Below, piece by piece: positions 57,520 through 64,000 of a stretch of 64,000 nt of DNA; the first letter of the stretch is position 1; each line of letters starts with the position of its first letter. The stretch lies in NCBI GenBank assembly GCA_022560025.1, contig JAFISE010000048.1, positions 68,174 to 132,173 on the forward strand, read 5' to 3'. The DNA comes from Stagonosporopsis chrysanthemi. Taxonomy: Eukaryota; Ascomycota; Dothideomycetes; Pleosporales; Didymellaceae. The position numbers were made by a program, and so were the translations under genes. Under the pieces are notes generated by a model, which was not told where the DNA came from, did no database searches, and saw only the letters and a list, made by a program, of their open reading frames with translations.

Positions 57520-58735
57520 ATGGTTGTCAAGGTAAGCCACTGCTACCCCTCTCCGCCCGCCTGCAGCTACTGACGTCCTCGACACAGGTCGGTATCAACG
57601 GTTTCGGCCGCATTGGTCGCATTGTCTTCCGCAACGCGTGAGTGCAGCTATTTGAGAGCTTCACAATGAAGTCAGTGAGCTGATACCTTCACAGTATCGA
57701 GCACAACGATGTTGAGATCGTCGCCGTCAACGATCCCTTCATTGAGCCCCACTACGCTGTAAGCTCTCCCTTCCTCGAAGCACTGACCCAGCACCGATGA
57801 ATTGTTTCGAAGCACAGCAGAGTAATCAGAAGCTGACAACGACCCAGGCATACATGCTCAAGTATGACAGCACACACGGCCGCTTCAACGGTGACATCAA
57901 GGTCGAGGGCAACAACCTGTCCATCAACGGCAAGACCATCCGCTTCTACACCGAGAAGGACCCCGCCAACATCCCCTGGAGCGAGACCGGCGCTTTCTAC
58001 GTCGTCGAGTCCACCGGTGTCTTCACCACCACCGAGAAGGCCAAGGCCCACTTGAAGGGTGGCGCTAAGAAGGTTGTTATCTCTGCTCCTTCTGCCGATG
58101 CCCCCATGTTCGTCATGGGTGTCAACAACGAGACCTACACCAAGGACATCGAGGTCCTCTCCAACGCCTCTTGCACAACCAACTGCTTGGCTCCTCTCGC
58201 CAAGGTCATCCACGACAAGTTCACCATTATCGAGGGTCTCATGACCACTGTCCACTCCTACACCGCCACCCAGAAGGTCGTTGATGGCCCCTCCGCTAAG
58301 GACTGGCGCGGTGGCCGCACCGCCGCTCAGAACATCATTCCTTCCAGCACCGGTGCCGCCAAGGCTGTCGGCAAGGTCATTCCCGACCTCAACGGCAAGC
58401 TCACCGGCATGTCCATGCGTGTCCCTACCTCCAACGTCTCTGTTGTTGACTTGACTGTCCGCATCGAGAAGGGTGCAACCTACGATGAGATCAAGGAGGC
58501 CGTCAAGGAGGCTTCTGAGGGCAAGCTCAAGGGTATCCTTGGTTACACTGAGGACGAGATCGTCTCCTCTGACCTCAACGGTGACGACCGCTCTTCCATC
58601 TTCGATGCTAAGGCTGGTATCTCCCTTAACAAGAACTTCGTCAAGCTCGTCTCCTGGTACGACAACGAGTGGGGTTACTCCCGCCGTGTCCTCGATCTTC
58701 TGGTCTACATTGCCAAGGTTGATGGCAACGCTTAG
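57520..58735 (+). CDS. gpdA: Glyceraldehyde-3-phosphate dehydrogenase
   Basis: Exons 57520-57531, 57588-57637, 57695-57758 and 57848-58735 encode 337 residues. The N-terminus [20 protein letters not shown] (NAD-binding Rossmann loop) is split over the first three exons. The catalytic cysteine is Cys151 in SNASCTTNCLAPLAK. TTVHSYTATQ, WRGGRTAAQNIIPSSTGAAK, MRVPTSNVSVVDLT and SWYDNEWGYSRRV are all present. Known role: the glycolytic and gluconeogenic oxidation of glyceraldehyde-3-phosphate with NAD+ in the cytosol. Codon use is strongly biased to C-ending codons (AAG, GTC, GCC, ACC), as in ATP2 and unlike the neighbouring genes, consistent with very high expression. Introns are clustered at the 5' end. 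Confidence 0.98.
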
Positions 58736-60564
58736 GAGTCAGGACAGAGCCAGGCTATGCCTAAGCTTTGAGAGCTGAGCTTCAAAGGACATGAAAGCCA
58801 CTGAGTGTTAGTAATTCCTCAGGAAAAAAACACGCTGTGTTTACGCCAGATATGAATCAATGAATAATAGTACAACCACAAAAATCGCACTATGCTATGC
58901 ACGTCAGACCTAATATTTCACAATGCTGTCATGCGACAGATCCCAAGCTCCTCCCGCCCGCGACTGGTCGTCAACCAACCGCAGCTACCCTTGTCGACGA
59001 TTGTCTAGCGGCCGCTCTGCAGCCTTACCCGAGGCTCTCAACTTGCGGGTGCGATGCGATGCCGAAGAGTACCATATCGTGCACCTTCCGCGTTAGTTCC
59101 CGACGCTCAAAGCGTTCATGAGTGTGGAGCTGCTCCTCTCAGGTACGGGGAGCGTATGGGGCTGCATCCCGGAGCAAGTCGGGTGGGGAGCGCTCGGGAT
59201 CTGGAAGAGTGGGTAGAGCCGGCTCTGGGGGTACCAGAGAAGAGGGGAGTGTGGAGTACGGCTGAGGATACAGGTCATGAGAGCGGGAAGAATATTTTGC
59301 CGCATGTGGGAGCGCGATGGGTGATTCTGCGTGCATGATTGTAAAGCAGAGATCGGCATTTGGGCGACATCTTCAGTGCAATTGCATCGAATCACCCAAA
59401 TTTTGGGCAAGAGGAATCGAACTCGCCTAGTAATGAATTTACGGCTAACATCATTTCCTAACCGAATCTCTCGTCCTACTGTTCTTTTTCAGGCTTTACG
59501 GTCACGGCTGGTCTTGTCTAGAAGCTTGTTATACCCTCTGCGTTTTGCAATAAATTTTTGATGATGCCAGCTGTAATAGGCTCAATAGGCTTCAATCCCA
59601 CGTTTGCTCCTGATTAACAATGTTCTTCATCCTTGCGAAAAGGAACAAGCAGGTATGTGAGCCCCTGTATCATGAGCAGTGCTTTGAGTTGGGGTGTGTT
59701 TTTAGGCAACCTCCCCTGTGCTGCACACAGCTTACCAATAATTTCAGCGAACATGGCATATTAGTATCTCACCGAGACCTGCAAAACCGAACAGAATTCA
59801 TTCAGAATGAAGTGACTGCTCCAGTCGATTAGAAGGGGCTGAGCACTTTGGGGCTAGTGTGCTTAGTCAGCTAAACTTGGTGTCTGATCTGGGGTTCAAG
59901 CAACACAACTATCTTCTACCCAATGCAATAACCAATCGGCGCTACACCTCGAAGCAAGCCACGAAACGGCAATTCAACGACTTTTACTCAGTGTAGCTTC
60001 CTGACAGGCTCGTCACTCCATCTGATATCTCGGCGCGGTCGCAGAATCCGACTGTTCTCCGGCATTATACAGCGTCACAAGCAGTATCACAAGCTGCATC
60101 ACGAGGCAAGCAACGACTCAAGGTCACCAGACCGAATCACACGATCTGAGCTTTTGAGCATTCGTCCAGAACGCGGCCATCGGCAGCATTGCAGGTTTCC
60201 GGAACCTCAAGACCACCTCGATAGCAGCTCCATGCGGTGAGATTCAGTAAGTTTGCCTCGTGTTGAGTTCTTCCATCTTTTGAGCTTTTGTGACATCCCC
60301 GATTGTGGACTCCGTTCACGGTTGTCCGACCCCAACTTTCACTCCTCAATTTGTTTTGCAAACGATCCCGTAGCTCCCAATTGCTCGATTCCTTCTTTGC
60401 TATCTGCAACCTCAAGATATGATCAGAAGTTCGTGCTCAGCATGTTGATTGTTGCTACCTTCACTTAAAATGGCCAGTCTAATGCTAACGAATGACTCTA
60501 GCTGCTGATAGTTACGCGTGCGTTGCGAGGTGCTCGGCGCTCGCGTTGACACTTGAGCGCAAAC
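58736..60564. other. intergenic
   Basis: A 1.8-kb gap. An AT-rich part lies at 58800-58900 and 59400-59620. A tRNA-like fragment on the minus strand near 59410-59435 did not fold (see rejected items). No gene is supported. Confidence 0.45.
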
Positions 60565-63384
60565 ATGAACGATGAAGATGTCCCAATGGAGGACGAGATA
60601 ATTGCTTCAACTGAGTTCAACAATGGGCAGGCAGATTACGCGCCAGAGTTTGTCATTCCGACTGATGTTTTCGCAAACCCAAACATGCCCTATCCTCCTA
60701 AAAACGCACAATTACCACCCTATGAGGGTGCATCGTCCATGCGTTCAACCTCGCACTACTTGGACGGTCGATCAGAAAAGATGGAAATCACACGAATCAC
60801 TCCTCATCGGTGTACAAGCCCACAAGTGCGGATTCCTCCGAAACCAAGATCCAAGGCCCTACCCTTTGCCACATTGAAGACTGGACTCGTTTACGATCCT
60901 CGAATGCGATTTCACGCCGAGCTGCCAAATGACTCTTCGATAGATGACATACATCCCGAAGATCCACGCCGTATACATTCGATTTTTGAGGAGATCCGGG
61001 AAGCTGGCCTCGTACGTGGCCCTGAGAGTTCAGAAGACGATGACCATGATGAGTTCTGCTGGAGGATTGGAATTCGACCAGCGGAGAGACATGAGATCTT
61101 GTTGATTCATACAGAGGCACACTACGACTTTATTTCTTCTCTACAAGGTATGCATATATATTTGACAGCTTGGTGGTACATAACTGATATTCCAGGCATG
61201 TCGTTGGAGGAGCTCTCAGACCGTGGCTCCCGACTAGACTCGATCTACTTCAACCAATCTACCTACGACTGTGCCAGATTAGCAGCAGGTGGCGCGATTG
61301 AGGCGTGCAAAGCCGTTGTGCAAGGATCTGTGCGCAACGCGATCGCTATTATTCGGCCCCCTGGTCATCACGCCGAGAGTGACCAGCCCTCTGGTTTCTG
61401 TATATTCAACAATGTCCCGATTGCAACAAGAGTGTGTCAGAATGCGTATCCAGAGACCTGCAGAAAGGTTCTCATTCTTGATTGGGACGTCCATCACGGG
61501 AACGGCATCCAGCATGCATTCTATGATGATCCTAACGTGCTCTACATATCATTACACGTCTTCCGTGGTGGTAATTTCTACCCTAATCTTCCGGATGGGA
61601 ATTCTAATTACTGCGGAGAGAAAGAGGGCATCGGAAAAAACGTCAACATACCTTGGGACGAGCACGGCATGGGCGACGCTGAGTATCTGTACGCTTTCCA
61701 GGAGATTGTCATGCCTATAGCTAGCGAGTTCGATCCGGATCTTGTGATTATCTCGGCCGGTTTCGACGCTGCTGAAGGAGACGTGCTTGGAGGATGCTTT
61801 GTCACGCCAGCTTGCTACGGTCACATGACACACATGCTGTCTCGTTTGGCGAAGGGCAAGCTTGTAGTGTGCTTAGAAGGCGGCTATAATCTGCGCTCGA
61901 TCGCCCGGTCCGCACTCGCGGTCACCAGAGTGTTGATGCAAGAACCTCCAGACCGACTATCCGAAGACTTGCGTGCACCGAAGGATACAGCTGTCAGCAC
62001 GATCGAACAGGTGAAGCGTCAACACTCAAAATACTGGAAATGTCTTTATCCAAAACATCTCGAGAGGTCCGATCCAAGGTCTGCCGCAACAAATGCGCTG
62101 CATGAAGTCATCAGAGAATGGCAAAGTCAACGTCTCGCCAAAGAGCACCTCATGACGCCCTTACAGATTCACGCACCAGCGCTTGCGCACACTTTCGAGC
62201 ATAACGTGATTGCAACGTAAGTGTTCAAATATGTCACAATGATGTCTTGGCTGATCTTATAGCCCCGGTTTCATGGAATCGAAGCCTCTACTGGTCATCT
62301 TGCACGACCCTCCAAGCTTGCAAGAGCATCCAGATCCAGTCACTGGTCGAAGAGAGCTGCACAACACATGGCTTGTGAGTAGAACCTACAGTGTAGCGCT
62401 GTATAGCCGCTGACGATGAGCCCGAAGACTGATGTAACCAAGAGCTACATTGACTGGGCCATAACGAATGGTTTTTCCGTCATTGATGTGAACATCCCAC
62501 AAGTAGTGGCTCTGGAGACTGAAGAGGTTTGTGGCCTCGAGTTGATAATTTCTCGAATGATTCTCACGCATTTACAGTCAGACCAGGGCTTCAGCAAAGC
62601 AGACGACCAAAAGGCTCGATCAGAGCGAACCCGCGAGATGGCTAGCTACCTGTGGACCAATTACATTGAGTCAGTCGTCTTCCAAAAAGATTGTCCAATT
62701 AGTGCTGACCGGTATTCAGGCCTTGCGATGCGACACAGGTCTTCTTCATGGGGATAGGTGATGCTTATCACGGGTTGGTTGATCTGTTGAGCCGAAATGG
62801 TAACATACCTCGAGATATTGTGAAGCTAATGATTGACTTTGCCAGAATCCACGACCGAAGAGGGTAGTAGGGTGGAGTTCATCATAGGATTTGTCGCAGA
62901 TTCCGCCATACAGTCGATCAAACGTCCTACAGATGACGATATCGGGCTATGGTATCATTCTGTACGTTCATACAAACCCTCTATATGAGACAAGCATTCA
63001 CTGATCTAACACTATTAGCACACTAAAATATTCGTCAAGCAAAGTCATTTTGCTTTCAGCCGCAACACAACGAAGAAATTGAGAAAGAAGTTGGGAAATC
63101 TTCAGCAGTCAGACTGGGAAACCTTGGACGAAATGCTGGTAGGACATCGGACAGAGGTACAGGAACTACTGTTAAGGAAGAAGCACGAGTTTATGGAGGA
63201 CGATGAATCCACTCCTACGGACGAAGATCAGCAGGCGGGCCTGAACGGCGGATTCAAAAGCCCCCCTCGAGGGCTCGGTGCCCAGGCGTCAAAAGCAAGG
63301 CACGCCAACGGGTTGCCACCCATTGGCGTGTTTTCCAGTCCAGTGCCTAAGAGCCCCAGGAGTCCAATGGGCAGGCCGTTCTGA
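60565..63384 (+). CDS. HDA1: Class II histone deacetylase Hda1/Clr3 with C-terminal Arb2 domain
   Basis: Eight exons (60565-61147, 61196-62216, 62263-62374, 62428-62526, 62578-62669, 62720-62799, 62846-62961, 63019-63384) give 822 residues. Deacetylase motifs: RPPGHHAESDQPSGFCIFNN (active-site His pair about 252-253), LDWDVHHGNG (zinc ligands about 292-294), LHVFRGGNFYP, SAGFDAAEGDVLGG and CLEGGYNL. The C-terminal third is the Arb2-type domain typical of fungal Hda1 (KPLLVILHD, TDVTKSYIDWAI, FFMGIGDAYHGL, FVADSAIQSIK). Known role: it removes acetyl groups from H3 and H2B tails in the Hda1 or SHREC complex and represses subtelomeric genes. Intron 1 (48 nt) has no stop and is divisible by three, so unspliced reading gives a false insertion. 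A Pro/Ser-rich tail ends the protein. Confidence 0.95.
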
Positions 63385-64000
63385 TGATGCTGATGCTTAG
63401 GCTTTGTTGTTTGATCTTTATCTCTACTGCATGGCACAGCGTTTTGATCGTCTTGTGCGACACTCTTCTCAACTGTAGGTCGCATGTATGATAGCTTCAC
63501 CTCGGCATTGATGTGAGCCGGCTACTTTTTGAGGTCTCTGAGCTGATCGACTAATACTGTCTCCAATAGAATGAGTGATACCATGCAGAAGAAGACATCT
63601 TGCAAACCACTGGACTGTCAATCGAGGCTTTTATTACGTTACCAGGCAGAGATGCTTAAGCCACAAGTAGCTCATCTCTTATACTCTCGACCCAATACGT
63701 CGACGAGCCTCACAAGCTAATACGCACGTGGCTGGCCGAGAGAGATCCAAGGTTATTTAGAACGTGTATCCGTTCCTAGGATCAGGTGGCCGTGACCAAA
63801 GCAACTCACGACGAAGCCTTGCACAGCTCCTGCTCATCGATCATTGAGACGGATTTGATGCGTAAGCTCAGAGGCGTAAGAGGCAGGCAGCCAAGGACGA
63901 CGGCGTCGCTTGATGAATGCTAATCGCAGGGCTCTAGGCTGAGTCGAGTCTAGTGGACCCTCCCACCCGCCTGCGATTGCATGCAATCGGTGTGAGTTTC
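63385..64000. other. 3' flank of HDA1 to window end
   Basis: No open frame of note and no RNA or repeat feature recognised. Confidence 0.5.

Noticed and set aside
59400..59480. tRNA-like T-loop on the minus strand (GAGTTCGATTC near 59410-59425) and a GTAAATTC resembling a Tyr anticodon loop
   Set aside because: The T stem does not pair with normal spacing and no matching acceptor stem is found 65-75 nt upstream, so no cloverleaf can be built.
60553..60564. HDA1 start at 60553
   Set aside because: That codon is TTG; the first ATG in frame is 60565.
36938..64000. A metabolic or haem/mitochondria gene cluster (MCX1, ATP2, HEM13, COX5)
   Set aside because: The genes lie on both strands, are widely spaced and mixed with unrelated housekeeping genes, so clustering by function is likely chance.
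1..64000. CRISPR arrays, insertion sequences, LTRs or terminal inverted repeats
   Set aside because: No spaced repeat array, transposase or reverse-transcriptase motif, or long paired repeat was visible; only short tandem repeats were found.

Overview
The window is nuclear DNA of a filamentous ascomycete. Most genes carry short GT-AG introns (about 45-75 nt, often with CTAAC/CTGAC-type branch sites). A complex I subunit is present, which excludes Saccharomycetaceae, and the protein families are typical of Pezizomycotina. A Dothideomycete is my best guess, from protein style only. I see no prokaryotic, plasmid or viral feature and no intact transposon.

Layout, left to right. 0-10 kb: the 3' part of a Ser-rich membrane protein gene, TIF6 (ribosome biogenesis), ESS2 (splicing) and a large proline-rich nuclear-looking protein on the minus strand. 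10-17 kb: a minus-strand four-helix membrane protein and RAD23. 17-27 kb is compact: a secreted GH55 beta-1,3-glucanase, tiny TOM5, nucleoporin NUP57, complex I subunit NDUFA8, a hypothetical, APC15 and a possible small secreted protein. 27-33.8 kb is gene-poor, with a 13-bp minisatellite and a GC-rich, repeat-bearing leader in front of an SPT23/MGA2-like transcription factor. 35-48 kb: mitochondrial ClpX (MCX1), divergent from glycogen branching enzyme, then ATP synthase beta and a ubiquitin-specific protease. 49-64 kb: ATG8, coproporphyrinogen oxidase, COX5, GAPDH and a class II histone deacetylase (HDA1).

The genes do not form a metabolic cluster. They are mostly single-copy housekeeping genes on both strands. 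Mitochondrial function is strongly represented (TOM5, NDUFA8, MCX1, ATP2, COX5, HEM13), as is ubiquitin/proteostasis (RAD23, APC15, USP, ATG8). Exon structures below were built by hand from splice consensus, reading phase and family conservation. All models marked with exon lists keep frame across every junction.

I did not find a convincing undescribed multi-gene system. The best leads are single-gene oddities: a 14-nt exon followed by a GC-AG intron in ATP2, introns with no stop codon and length divisible by three in two genes, an SPT23/MGA2-like protein without its ankyrin and membrane parts, a USP with a DEEGS repeat block between its catalytic boxes, and two intergenic stretches with gene-like spliced frames (9.6-10.1 kb and 55.7-56.3 kb).
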